A stretch of 55,487 nt of DNA from Pseudomonadota bacterium (lineage in GTDB: Bacteria; Pseudomonadota; Gammaproteobacteria; Xanthomonadales; Xanthomonadaceae): positions 1 through 55,487 of the forward strand of contig JAFEFT010000025.1 of assembly GCA_018240435.1 (NCBI GenBank), in the 5' to 3' direction. Made by a program: the position numbers and the translations under genes. Positions 8,648 to 16,423 of the stretch are shown in pieces; positions within the stretch are counted from its first letter, which is position 1; each line of letters begins with the position of its first letter. The notes below the pieces were generated by a model. That model made no database searches. It was not told the DNA's origin and saw only the letters and a program-made list of their open reading frames with translations.

Positions 8648-9265
8648 ATGCCTTTCGTGACGCGCAAGTCCCTGTTCGCGATGACGCTCACCACGATCGT
8701 CGCCGTGCTGCTGCTGGCCGGGTTCATCTGGTCGGGGATCTACAACATCGGCGCCGACGACCCGCACTACCGGCCGGTGCTGGCGACCCTGCAGTCGCTG
8801 CGCGAGAACTCCATCCGCGCCCGCTCGAAGGACCTGAAGGTCCCCAACCTCGACGACGAGGCGCGAGTCCTGAAGGGCGCCGGCCAGTACGCGGCGATGT
8901 GCACCGGCTGCCATCTCGCGCCGGGCATGAAGGAGTCGGAGATCCGGCCGGGCCTGTACCCGCAGCCGCCGGAACTGGCCAAGGTCAGGCTCGATCCGCG
9001 CGATACGTTCTGGGTCATCAAGCACGGCATCAAGATGAGCGGGATGCCGGCCTGGGGCGCCAGCCACGACGACGACACCATCTGGAGCATCGTCGCCTTC
9101 GTGCACAAGCTGCCCGACCTGACCCCGGCGCAATACAAGGCGATCGTCGCCAAGGCCCCGCCCGACGACGACATGGACATGGGCAGCGCCGCCGACGATC
9201 ACGATGCGATGCCGATGCCCGCGTACGACGCCGCCGCCTCGAAGGCACAGCCGCCATCGCAGTGA
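8648..9265 (+). CDS. copM: CopM-like membrane-anchored cytochrome c
   Basis: A 205-residue protein with one N-terminal membrane segment (residues about 11-31) and a single c-type haem motif CTGCH at 85-89. A possible distal methionine ligand lies in MSGMPAWG. The tail is rich in Asp, Met and His (DDDMDMGSAADDHDAMPMP), like the metal-binding tails of the neighbours. Xanthomonad copper clusters place a cytochrome called copM directly after copB, which this matches. It may pass electrons to or from copper oxidation in the periplasm, but that role is inferred. It is the last intact gene of the cop operon here. Confidence 0.8.
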   Translation: MPFVTRKSLFAMTLTTIVAVLLLAGFIWSGIYNIGADDPHYRPVLATLQSLRENSIRARSKDLKVPNLDDEARVLKGAGQYAAMCTGCHLAPGMKESEIRPGLYPQPPELAKVRLDPRDTFWVIKHGIKMSGMPAWGASHDDDTIWSIVAFVHKLPDLTPAQYKAIVAKAPPDDDMDMGSAADDHDAMPMPAYDAAASKAQPPSQ

Positions 9266-9329
9266 TGTGCAACACACGGCGACACGGACGCGCCGCAACT
9301 CGTCCGTCACCAAGGAAGGAGAACGACCA

Positions 9330-9386
9330 TGACCCATCACACCGCCGAACACCGCAGCCCCGGGATGAAGGGGTCGACTCGGTTTT
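9330..9386 (+). pseudogene. Broken start of a fourth cop-operon gene
   Basis: After copM a very good ribosome site (AAGGAGAACG) precedes an ATG at 9330 that opens a frame of only 18 codons (MTHHTAEHRS...) and then stops. In xanthomonad clusters further genes (copG, copC, copD or a copper ATPase) follow copM. This looks like the 5' end of such a gene, cut off where the KAP ATPase segment begins. It is too short to name, and it could also be a genuine His-rich small peptide. Confidence 0.45.
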
Positions 9387-9452
9387 GACGCATATTGTGC
9401 CGGTCTAGCGGCTAGCCCGCGGCGTACCTAGCTTTCAGCGCTCTCGAAGGGC

Positions 9453-11195
9453 CTAACCGCTAGGTAACTGAACTCCGAACTTGTGTCGAATCCGATTTGC
9501 ACTCCACTCGGAGCGCTTCGCGATGATCAGGAGCGCTTCGCGCATTCTGTCACTCGCTTCCTCCCATACTTTCCTGTCGCTTCCGCTCAGTTGAAGGCAT
9601 CGAAGGATCTCGCCGGAAAGTTGGCGCCCCGGATTGTCGTCCAGGAACCTGACCAACTCTTCCGCCGAACAGTCCGCGACTCGGCCAATCACGTCATCGG
9701 TCAATTCGCCCAACCCGATCTTCGTCAAGGCGAAATCCAGGGGCACTGGCTCCCTTCGCTGCTCCCGAAAGGCCTTCAACTTCTCAAGAAATTCCTCGTC
9801 CCGAATTTCGCCATACGGAGCCATCTCCCTGACATCCAGTTCTTCAGGTCGATCAGCCCTCTCTGCCAACCACTGGTCGATAAATTGAGAGGCGCGCTCG
9901 GCTTTGCCGGCCCTTCGCAACATTTCAGCGACGCCGACCAAATTCATTGGATTTTCGAATGAAGACACCAAAGGCCATGACTCCTCGATTGCAGCCAGTG
10001 TTTCGTCAGCATTCTCGGAAACGAAGTCATGGTACAGGCGCCAGGCTTTCGCAAACCGATCGCGCAACATGTCTCGTTCCTGGCTATTTTCGACGACCAG
10101 CGTGGCGGAACGAACCGAATCGACGTCAGGGAATCCAGCGCTGACTGAATTTGCGATGGCTTGAAAGAGCTCGTCCTTCGCATAGCTGCCGTACCGCTGA
10201 AGCAATACGGCCCAGCCTCGCTGAACGTCTTCCAGCCCCTTCTCGCCGCGACCGACCTTCATGTCGTTGAAGGCCAAGGTGAAGGACCCGTTCGCCACCA
10301 CAAATTGCATTGACGGCGCGCCTAGGGCTGTACCGCTGTGAGCGAACTCCAGAAGTGCGGTGTCACGCACGATGCGGCGCTGAACGGCCGGCAGGCGCGG
10401 CGCTGCGGCGTTCAGCACAAGCGAGATGGAGCGCGCTATTCGTCGAATCAGACGAACATTCTTGATCCCGAGCTCGAGCACGGCCTCGCGCGCCGCCGGA
10501 TGCCACGGCTCCGAAGCGGCATCCGACAAGCCGAGATCGGCAGACTGCTCGACGCTCGGGTCGTATGTCAGCTCGGCAATGAAGACCTTTTCCTTCTGGG
10601 CGTTCCACACCCCGGCATCTTTCTCGTCTAGTTGACCAGAATTGAGGATCACGCAGACGCGACAGCCCCGCTGTTCCACCAAATACGTCACCAACCCGAG
10701 GCAATCCAACAGCGACAAGCCCGAGCCTCGCCGCTCCACGTCATCAATGCATACCAGACGATCTCGAACCGTGTAGAACGAGAGCGCGCTGATGGCCTGT
10801 GAAATCGCCGAGCCACCAAATTGTGCTGGTGCGACGGCCGCAGCCCCAGCTATGAACTTCGCAACCTTCCATCTCCAGCGCAGCAATCCGGACACCCCGT
10901 TACTGTCGGAGGTCGGAGCGGCTGCGTGCGCAACCGTCAGCTTCAGCGAATCGAGGGAGTCGACGCCGAACAGCGATACGAACGCATAGTCGCTGAACAT
11001 TCCCGTTTTGGCGGGCGACTCCTTGAGGATTTTGTTCCACAGGAAGGTCTTGCCGATCCCCCAGTCGCCCTGGAGGACGATGGCCGCTGGGTCGTTCGAC
11101 GCAACGAAGTCCTTCAGAATTCTTTCGACGGTCATGGAAGATCCAGCGGCTCCCGCACTGGGCGCAAGAATATCTTCCCTGTCGACACCAAGCAC
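9453..11195 (-). CDS. KAP-type P-loop NTPase of unknown role
   Basis: A 580-residue soluble P-loop NTPase. The Walker A motif GDWGIGKT is at residues 43-50 and Walker B LVCIDDVE at 147-154, with an arginine pair just after it, as in KAP and related STAND-like ATPases. A short hydrophobic Ala/Gly-rich patch lies at about 114-136. The rest is helical and without a domain I recognise. KAP ATPases occur in several phage-defence loci, but no partner nuclease or membrane effector is adjacent. The gene faces the copper operon, and its segment begins where the cop operon breaks. An in-frame ATG 20 codons downstream (MTVERIL) is an alternative start. Confidence 0.65.
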   Translation of the reverse strand: MLGVDREDILAPSAGAAGSSMTVERILKDFVASNDPAAIVLQGDWGIGKTFLWNKILKESPAKTGMFSDYAFVSLFGVDSLDSLKLTVAHAAAPTSDSNGVSGLLRWRWKVAKFIAGAAAVAPAQFGGSAISQAISALSFYTVRDRLVCIDDVERRGSGLSLLDCLGLVTYLVEQRGCRVCVILNSGQLDEKDAGVWNAQKEKVFIAELTYDPSVEQSADLGLSDAASEPWHPAAREAVLELGIKNVRLIRRIARSISLVLNAAAPRLPAVQRRIVRDTALLEFAHSGTALGAPSMQFVVANGSFTLAFNDMKVGRGEKGLEDVQRGWAVLLQRYGSYAKDELFQAIANSVSAGFPDVDSVRSATLVVENSQERDMLRDRFAKAWRLYHDFVSENADETLAAIEESWPLVSSFENPMNLVGVAEMLRRAGKAERASQFIDQWLAERADRPEELDVREMAPYGEIRDEEFLEKLKAFREQRREPVPLDFALTKIGLGELTDDVIGRVADCSAEELVRFLDDNPGRQLSGEILRCLQLSGSDRKVWEEASDRMREALLIIAKRSEWSANRIRHKFGVQLPSG

Positions 11196-11480
11196 GCCGG
11201 AAGAGTGGCTGTTTCGACATCAGGCTGGCGGGCAAACCCCGATGGCCAGGTGCGACAGCGCCCTGAAGCGGCCCAGCTGCTTCCGGTACGCCGTTCGGGA
11301 AATCACCATTTGACTCGAACGCAATGGGGCGGTACGTTGAGTGAGCGCTGGCACGCGCACGACACCGTCTTACGAAGCTCCTAGAGCAGTGCTTTTACCC
11401 TTCTGGCCGATGCCTTCAATCCCCGGCCTATAGCAGTGGCGACGGTGCCGCTGCGGACTAGGCCTTGAGGATCGAAGCGC

Positions 11481-12791
11481 ATGAACATTGCCAGCATTCG
11501 GCCGTCCACACTGGACGGTATCAAGCAGCTCGCCAAGAAAATTCGCCGCGAGCGCAACATCACGCACACCGAAGCGCTCGAACAAGCCAGCCGCCAGGCC
11601 GGCTACGAGAACTTCGTGCATGCCACGCGCCAACTCGCGAGAGTTGGCTCCCCGAAAGGGTTTCATGTCTACCTCTCCGTCCACTGGCGCGCCCGAAACC
11701 AGCGCGAAGGCGAACCCAGGCAGGAGGGTCCGCGTGCAGGTCGCGAGCTCTTGCGCGTGGATCTCGTTCGGCCTCTGCCCGAAGTGATCGCAAAGCACCG
11801 GGTCGCCTACAGCCGTGGCCTGCATGGATTCCGCATGGAGTACGAGGACCACCTCGAGCATCTCACCAATGTTCTGGGACAGGAGGTGGCTCGGGAGAAA
11901 CTGCTGACTGCTGTTCGCAGCCTGCGCTTCATGGAGGCCACAGGGCTGCAGCCCGTGTCGACCCAGAAGTACCGCGATCTCCTTAGAAAGATGGACGAAT
12001 TGCCCGGTCGGGATCACGACTCGCAGTGGTTCGAGCCGGTAACGGAAGGCTTTCTTGTTCTCGATGAGCCCTATGCCGCCGTCCTTAAAAACACCGCTGC
12101 CGAGCGCCAGCGCTGGCTGGAAAGCAATGGGCTGCACATGGTCGCGCCTGAGTGGGAAGGTATCCACTACCCAGGCGGGTGCACGCCTGTCCTGGCTGGG
12201 CCCAATAGCGCTTTGCTACAGCGTGTCGCCGGGGCACTGGCCAAGGTTCAGCCGGTAGTGGAACCAGAGCCATGGCCGTTCGAAACGGGACTTAGCGGCG
12301 ACGACTTCGTCAGCCCTAAGCGCCAGGCGGATGCGAAAGCGCGTCGACCGCGGCCCGGGCCGTCCTGGCTGGAACACAAGGGCGCTACGCCGTACGGTGG
12401 TGCTGTAGGTGTTCGTTCGAACTGGCGGCCGACCAAGTCGATGCCGTTCGAATTGCACCAGCAGCTGGCCCCGCTAATGAAAAAGCTGAGCGCTGGCTTT
12501 TCATGGCGCGTCCGACAGAAGTTGAGTAGCGCACGCTTCCGGTTGGAGCAGTGGTCGGTCAAAGAGCACAAACAGATTCATGAGGACGCGGCATACGACC
12601 TCTACTGCGGTGGCCCGAGCATGCCGTGGTGCAAGACGGATGCGGAGCGTCTCGAGGTGCTTACGACGGCACGGGCCATCGTCGAACGGGGTTACGACGA
12701 CTGCAAGCCGCGGCGTGAGCTGCTTGCAGCCCTCGATGCCGGCATTGCCGAGATGGAAGCGCGCGGAGCGTTGACGAGCAACGCTCAATGA
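11481..12791 (+). CDS. DUF5623-like hypothetical protein
   Basis: A 436-residue soluble protein. Its opening (MNIASIRPSTLDGIKQLAKK, then an Ala/Arg-rich helix ending in AGYENFVHATRQL) resembles a family I remember as DUF5623, found on plasmids and integrative elements. I see no catalytic motif. The middle (about residues 125-220) is helical, and the 270-300 region is basic and Pro-rich. It is divergent from the KAP ATPase across 285 bp and convergent with the aquaporin gene, its stop being only 1 bp from that of the aquaporin. The function is unknown. Confidence 0.5.
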   Translation: MNIASIRPSTLDGIKQLAKKIRRERNITHTEALEQASRQAGYENFVHATRQLARVGSPKGFHVYLSVHWRARNQREGEPRQEGPRAGRELLRVDLVRPLPEVIAKHRVAYSRGLHGFRMEYEDHLEHLTNVLGQEVAREKLLTAVRSLRFMEATGLQPVSTQKYRDLLRKMDELPGRDHDSQWFEPVTEGFLVLDEPYAAVLKNTAAERQRWLESNGLHMVAPEWEGIHYPGGCTPVLAGPNSALLQRVAGALAKVQPVVEPEPWPFETGLSGDDFVSPKRQADAKARRPRPGPSWLEHKGATPYGGAVGVRSNWRPTKSMPFELHQQLAPLMKKLSAGFSWRVRQKLSSARFRLEQWSVKEHKQIHEDAAYDLYCGGPSMPWCKTDAERLEVLTTARAIVERGYDDCKPRRELLAALDAGIAEMEARGALTSNAQ

Positions 12792-12792
12792 C

Positions 12793-13509
12793 CTATCTCT
12801 TGCTACGGGTGGCTGGCTCGTCTGTTTGCAAGGTTGAGCGGGAAGCGACTAGCGGCTGGACCAGGAGGACGTTGGCTACTGCCATTCCGATCAGTGCTCC
12901 GACGAGTTGGGAACCCACGAAGCCCAGCACGTCGCTTGGCCTAATGCCGGCGAAGGTCTGCGTGAGGGCCCTTGCAAGCGTGACCGCCGGATTTGCGAAG
13001 GATGTGCTGGCGGTGAACCAGTAGGCCGCAAAGATGTACGCGGCCACCAACGCAGGCACGGCCGTGGGCCGATGACGCACGCCGAGCAGGATCGTCAGCA
13101 GCAGCCCGAAGGTCGCGACCGCCTCACTGAGCCATTGTGCGCCGCCTGTGCGCGCGTGCAGGCCGGGCTGCACCAGGTCGAGGCGGAACATGGCGTGGGC
13201 GAGCACGACGCCGGTGATCGCTGCGACGAGTTGCACGGCGACATAGCCGATCGCCTCTGCCGTGCCGATCTCGCCCTGCAAGCGCATCGCCAAGGTCACA
13301 GCCGGATTGAAGTGGGCTCCGGAGATTGGGCCGAGGATCGTGATCAGAACGTAGAGCACGCCCGCCGTGGCGCCAGCGTTGGCGAGCAGTGCGATTGCGT
13401 CGTTTCCCTGGGCCAGCTTCACGCCCATGATGCCGGAACCGACCACGGTCGCGAGCAACAGGAGCGTGCCGATGCCCTCGGCTAACAGCTTGCGCGACAG
13501 GGGCATCAC
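12793..13509 (-). CDS. aqpS: Aquaglyceroporin of the arsenic operon (AqpS-like)
   Basis: A MIP-family channel of 238 residues with six membrane helices. The two pore motifs are HFNPAVTLAMR in the first half and FANPAVTLARAL in the second. In ars operons such channels let As(III) made by arsenate reductase leave the cell down its gradient, replacing ArsB or Acr3; neither pump is present in this operon. Its start overlaps the stop of arsC by 4 bp, so it is the last gene of arsR-arsI-arsC-arsC-aqpS. General water or glycerol transport is possible but less likely in this context. Confidence 0.85.
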   Translation of the reverse strand: MMPLSRKLLAEGIGTLLLLATVVGSGIMGVKLAQGNDAIALLANAGATAGVLYVLITILGPISGAHFNPAVTLAMRLQGEIGTAEAIGYVAVQLVAAITGVVLAHAMFRLDLVQPGLHARTGGAQWLSEAVATFGLLLTILLGVRHRPTAVPALVAAYIFAAYWFTASTSFANPAVTLARALTQTFAGIRPSDVLGFVGSQLVGALIGMAVANVLLVQPLVASRSTLQTDEPATRSKR

Positions 13510-13898
13510 AGTGTCTCCAGCAAGGCCTTCACGCGGCCCGAGATCGTCTCGCGGACCGTGCGGTAGCCCGCATCGTCCATGTCCCGCGGATCGGGCAGCG
13601 CCCAGTCCTCACGGCGACTAGCAGGCACCCAGGGGCAGCTATCACCGCAGCCCATGGTCACCACGGCATCGAACTCGCCATCGATCTCGTCAAGGGACTT
13701 CGAGGCGTGGCCAGCCAGGTCGTAGCCCAGCTCGGCCATGAACCGGATCGCCTTCGGGTTGATCCGTCCCGACGGCTTGGACCCGGCGCTGAGCGCCTCG
13801 ACGCGCTCGCCACCATGGATGCGGGCGAAGGCCTCGGCCATCTGGCTGCGGTTGGAATTCTCGACGCACACGAACAGCACGCGCTTGCGGTCGCTCAT
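13506..13898 (-). CDS. arsC: Arsenate reductase ArsC (LMW-phosphatase type)
   Basis: A 130-residue reductase converting arsenate to arsenite, built on the low-molecular-weight tyrosine phosphatase fold. The active loop is C11-VENSN-R17, and the Asp of the DPRDMDD loop near residue 99 acts as general acid. The start overlaps the preceding arsC by 4 bp and the stop overlaps the aquaporin gene, so translation is coupled. It is one of two different ArsC proteins in this operon, with different loops (VENSNRSQ here, TGNSARSQ in the other), which suggests different reductant partners. Confidence 0.9.
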   Translation of the reverse strand: MSDRKRVLFVCVENSNRSQMAEAFARIHGGERVEALSAGSKPSGRINPKAIRFMAELGYDLAGHASKSLDEIDGEFDAVVTMGCGDSCPWVPASRREDWALPDPRDMDDAGYRTVRETISGRVKALLETL

Positions 13899-14386
13899 GG
13901 CGCGGTCTCACCGGCGATGCGGCGCAGGTGTTGCTCGCGGGCGAGTTGGTCGAGCTTGTCGAGCGGGAGCGCCAGCAGCAATTCGATCCGGCGCTTGAGC
14001 AGCAGCCAGGCTTCCTTGAAGGCCTGCGGATCATCGGGATGGAGCGCCGGATCCGGCGCGCCCCAGTGGGCGATCGCCGGCTGGCCGATCCAGACCGGAC
14101 AGGTCTCGCCGGCGGCGTTGTCGCAGACGGTGATGACGAAGTCCATCGCCGGTGCGCCGGGTCCAGCGAACTCGTCCCAGCTCTTGCTGCGCAGGGTGTC
14201 CACCGGGTAGCCGAGGGTCTTGATCTGCGCGATCGCCAGCGGCTGCACGGAACCGGACGGATGACTGCCCGCGCTGTAGGCGCGGAAGCGCCCCTTGCCC
14301 AGGACGTTGGCCAGGGCTTCGGCCATCTGGCTGCGGGCCGAGTTACCCGTGCACAGGAACAGGATGTTGTAGGTCGGGTCGGTCAT
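13895..14386 (-). CDS. arsC: Second arsenate reductase ArsC (LMW-phosphatase type)
   Basis: A 163-residue reductase with the phosphatase loop C12-TGNSA-R18. Candidate resolving cysteines lie in VITVCDNAAGETCPVW (about residues 88-103), as in the longer ArsC family. The ATG at 14386 is 8 bp after the stop of arsI; longer readings in this frame only cross arsI. The sequence after about residue 125 forms an extra C-terminal helix (LLLALPLDKLDQLAREQHL) that the other ArsC lacks. The stop overlaps the next arsC start. Confidence 0.9.
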   Translation of the reverse strand: MTDPTYNILFLCTGNSARSQMAEALANVLGKGRFRAYSAGSHPSGSVQPLAIAQIKTLGYPVDTLRSKSWDEFAGPGAPAMDFVITVCDNAAGETCPVWIGQPAIAHWGAPDPALHPDDPQAFKEAWLLLKRRIELLLALPLDKLDQLAREQHLRRIAGETAP

Positions 14387-14394
14387 GGCGTCGA

Positions 14395-14883
14395 TCAGCA
14401 GCAACCGGCCTGCGGTGCGCAGCAGGGCGTGCCCTTGTCGACCTTGGGCTTCATCGCCTTCGGATCGGGCGTGCAGGCGGCGCCGTCGGTCGCACACGCC
14501 GACTCGGCGGCGTAGTAGGTCGTGGCCTCGCCGAAGGTGTGGAAGGTCTCCCAGCGCGTTCCCTGGGGATCCTCGGTCCAGACCTTGTCCGAGCGTGCGT
14601 AGCAGCACACCGCGGCTTCCTCCGGCACCAGGGCACCGCCGGCGGCGTCCAGGCGCTTGCCGAGAGCCGCGAGCTCCTCGCCGCTCTCGGCCTGGATGCC
14701 CAGGTGGTCGACGCCCGGGGCGCGTCCCTGCGTCGAGATCGCGAAGTTGACCCGCGGATCCTCGAGCATCCACTTGGCGTAGTCGTCCTTCAGGACGGTC
14801 GGCCCGGCGGCGAAGAGCTGCGAGTAGAAGCGGACGCTCGCGGCCAGGTCGGCCACGTTGAGGTGCACATGGAAGCGGTTCAT
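14395..14883 (-). CDS. arsI: ArsI-like C-As lyase / CadI-family dioxygenase
   Basis: A vicinal-oxygen-chelate protein of 162 residues. ArsI is an Fe(II) dioxygenase that cleaves the carbon-arsenic bond of methylarsenite. Features expected of ArsI are visible: His5/His7, His60 in VDHLGIQ and Glu112 in RWETF as metal ligands, and the substrate-binding cysteine pair C93-C94 in VCCYARSDK. The Cys-rich tail (CCAPQAGCC) may also bind As(III). The start overlaps arsR by 4 bp. Older annotations call the family cadmium-induced CadI; the CC pair and the operon favour ArsI. Confidence 0.85.
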   Translation of the reverse strand: MNRFHVHLNVADLAASVRFYSQLFAAGPTVLKDDYAKWMLEDPRVNFAISTQGRAPGVDHLGIQAESGEELAALGKRLDAAGGALVPEEAAVCCYARSDKVWTEDPQGTRWETFHTFGEATTYYAAESACATDGAACTPDPKAMKPKVDKGTPCCAPQAGCC

Positions 14884-15221
14884 GGGCGCGATCCTTTCTT
14901 GACGGGTTTGCAGGACGTGGCAGTGCCGCAGTCCGCGGTACCGCCACAGCAGTTCTCGGTGAGGTAGCCGACCAGGCCGTTCATGCGCTCGAAGTCGGCG
15001 CGCACGCGGATCACTCGACCTTGACGTTGGTCGAGCACCAGCCCGGCGCCGCGCAGGATGTTCAGATGCGCGGTCAACGTGGCCGGCGGGATGTCGAGCT
15101 GGTCGCGCAGCTCGCCGACGGACAGGCCCCCGGGGCCGGCCTCGACGAGCGCGCGGAACGCAGCCAGGCGATGTTCCTGGCCAAGGGCTTTCAGGGCAGC
15201 GAGTGCGGTGACGTCATCCAT
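14880..15221 (-). CDS. arsR: ArsR-family arsenite-responsive repressor
   Basis: A winged-helix repressor of 113 residues (helix-turn-helix about 34-60, SVGELRDQLDIPPATLTAHL). The usual CVC box of the E. coli type is absent. Instead a C-terminal cysteine cluster, C91, C92, C98 and C104, is present and probably senses As(III), as in other C-terminal-cysteine ArsR proteins. It is the first gene of the leftward ars operon, and every later gene overlaps or nearly touches its predecessor. The start codon lies only 2 bp from the operator palindrome at 15224-15247, so the mRNA is probably leaderless or nearly so. Confidence 0.9.
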   Translation of the reverse strand: MDDVTALAALKALGQEHRLAAFRALVEAGPGGLSVGELRDQLDIPPATLTAHLNILRGAGLVLDQRQGRVIRVRADFERMNGLVGYLTENCCGGTADCGTATSCKPVKKGSRP

Positions 15222-15223
15222 GA

Positions 15224-15247
15224 TTCTATATTTCCGGAAGTATAGAA
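15224..15247. promoter_or_regulatory. ArsR operator palindrome
   Basis: A 24-bp almost perfect palindrome: TTCTATA, one mismatched base, TTCCGGAA, the complementary mismatch, TATAGAA. It sits between the arsR start codon (15219-15221) and the divergent start codon at 15250. Binding here would block both directions. The length and AT-rich arms fit ArsR/SmtB operators. Confidence 0.75.
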
Positions 15248-15249
15248 GT

Positions 15250-15640
15250 ATGTCAATGCACCTCTGGCGGGTTCACGCCCGCCGTTGTTTCCGCATCGCC
15301 CTGCCGGCGATCGTGTGCCCGCTGTTTCAGCAGTTCGCACTGGCGGCCTACACATGCGCGCTCGATCGCATGCCGCCCGATTCATCGGCGATGGCGAGCA
15401 CCTGCGCCTCGATGGGCGTGCAGCAGAACAACCCGGTGCTGTGCGCCAAGCATTGCGCCCCCGGACGTGTCGGTGGCCGCCCACATGGAGAGTCCTTCGG
15501 TTCCGCCACTGGCACTACCGCCGCTGGAAATCGGACCGACGGCGATCGCACCAGCCGCCGGTGGCGTGGACTGCGAGTCTGTGGCGCTGGATCGCTCCGA
15601 TCCGCCGCCACGCCTGCGCTACTGCAGCCTGCTGATCTAG
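15250..15640 (+). pseudogene. Frameshifted paralogue of the small secreted Cys protein at 25014
   Basis: The segment is a diverged copy of 25014-25388, about 85% alike by eye at DNA level. It shares the signal peptide core (FQQFALAAYTCALDRMPPD), the SMxSTCASMG region and the final RLRYCSLLI. An extra C in the run at about 15461-15466 (GCGCCCCCGG against GCGCTCCGG in the other copy) shifts the frame. Downstream, the original frame is conserved to its TAG at 15638-15640, showing that a once-functional gene was broken recently. The similarity continues past the stop and through the first codons of a lost TolC-type gene (ATG near 15717), so this is the remnant of a second cus-like locus. Confidence 0.75.
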
Positions 15641-15889
15641 ACCTCCCTGCGCTGTCACCCGTCGGTGCCGGCGCCGCTGCGCCGCGCACGCATCGTCGTG
15701 CTGCTTCGGAAGTTGCATGTCGCTCTTTCCCCTGATGCTGCGGCCCCCGACAAACGCCCCGCGGTTCTCCAACCGGCCAGATCGACATGAACCAATCGAA
15801 GCGATGGATGCATGTACTATCGGGTCCGAGCATCCATGCCTGGCATCATTCAGTATTCCGGTCAACTGGCCTCGGCAAAGCATTCGTCC

Positions 15890-16390
15890 ATGGCTTCTTC
15901 CCGCAAGACCCAACGTCAGGTCACCATGACCTGCACTGATCCGAGTCATCACGTGAAAGGCGGCGATGACTACATCGATGCTGTGCACCGAATTGCCATG
16001 CAGCGCGGTGTCCGGTTGACCACGCTGCGGGAGAACGTGCTGCGCCTGGTCGCGGGATCCGCACACCCGGTCAAGGCCTACGATCTGCTACAAGGCATCG
16101 GAAAGTCCGGAACCGCCGCTGCACCGGTCCTGGCGTACCGTGCGCTCGACTTCCTGCTGGAGCAGCGCTTCGTCCACAAGCTCGAAACGGTCAACGCCTA
16201 CGTCGCCTGCCATCACCCTGGCACCGGCCACTGTGTGCCATTCCTGATCTGCGACGGCTGTCAGGTCGCGCTGGAACTCGAGGACGGGGAGACCGCAGCC
16301 GTGCTGGAGCGTGAGGCCGGCGACCTCGGCTTTACGGTGCGTTCGCAGACGCTGGAAGTCCACGGGCTGTGCAAGCACTGCCAGCGCTAG
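15890..16390 (+). CDS. zur: Fur-family regulator, Zur-like
   Basis: A Fur-superfamily repressor of 166 residues from the ATG at 15890, or 154 from an ATG at 15926. The N-terminal winged helix (RGVRLTTLRENVLRLVAGSAHPVKAYDLLQ) is followed by the dimer and metal domain. Two CxxC pairs, ICDGC and GLCKHC, make the structural zinc site, and HHPGTGH supplies sensor ligands, a pattern closest to Zur. It sits between the ars and czc blocks and converges on a CDF transporter gene. It may govern zinc genes of this island, but I see no Zur box I would trust. It could instead be a chromosomal zur paralogue carried along. Confidence 0.8.
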   Translation: MASSRKTQRQVTMTCTDPSHHVKGGDDYIDAVHRIAMQRGVRLTTLRENVLRLVAGSAHPVKAYDLLQGIGKSGTAAAPVLAYRALDFLLEQRFVHKLETVNAYVACHHPGTGHCVPFLICDGCQVALELEDGETAAVLEREAGDLGFTVRSQTLEVHGLCKHCQR

Positions 16391-16411
16391 GCCGGCGTTG
16401 AAGACGCCGGC
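16391..16411. terminator. Hairpin between convergent zur and CDF gene
   Basis: A perfect 8-bp stem (GCCGGCGT / ACGCCGGC) with a 5-base loop begins directly after the zur stop codon and lies 13 bp before the convergent CDF stop. There is no T-run, so if it terminates it would be a weak bidirectional terminator. Confidence 0.4.
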
Positions 16412-16423
16412 AGGTTCGCCGGC

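Noticed and set aside
9389-9450. Inverted-repeat segment with GCCTAAC considered as an integron attC site
   Set aside because: No matching GTTRRRY partner at the expected distance and no integrase; more likely a hairpin at the KAP gene end.
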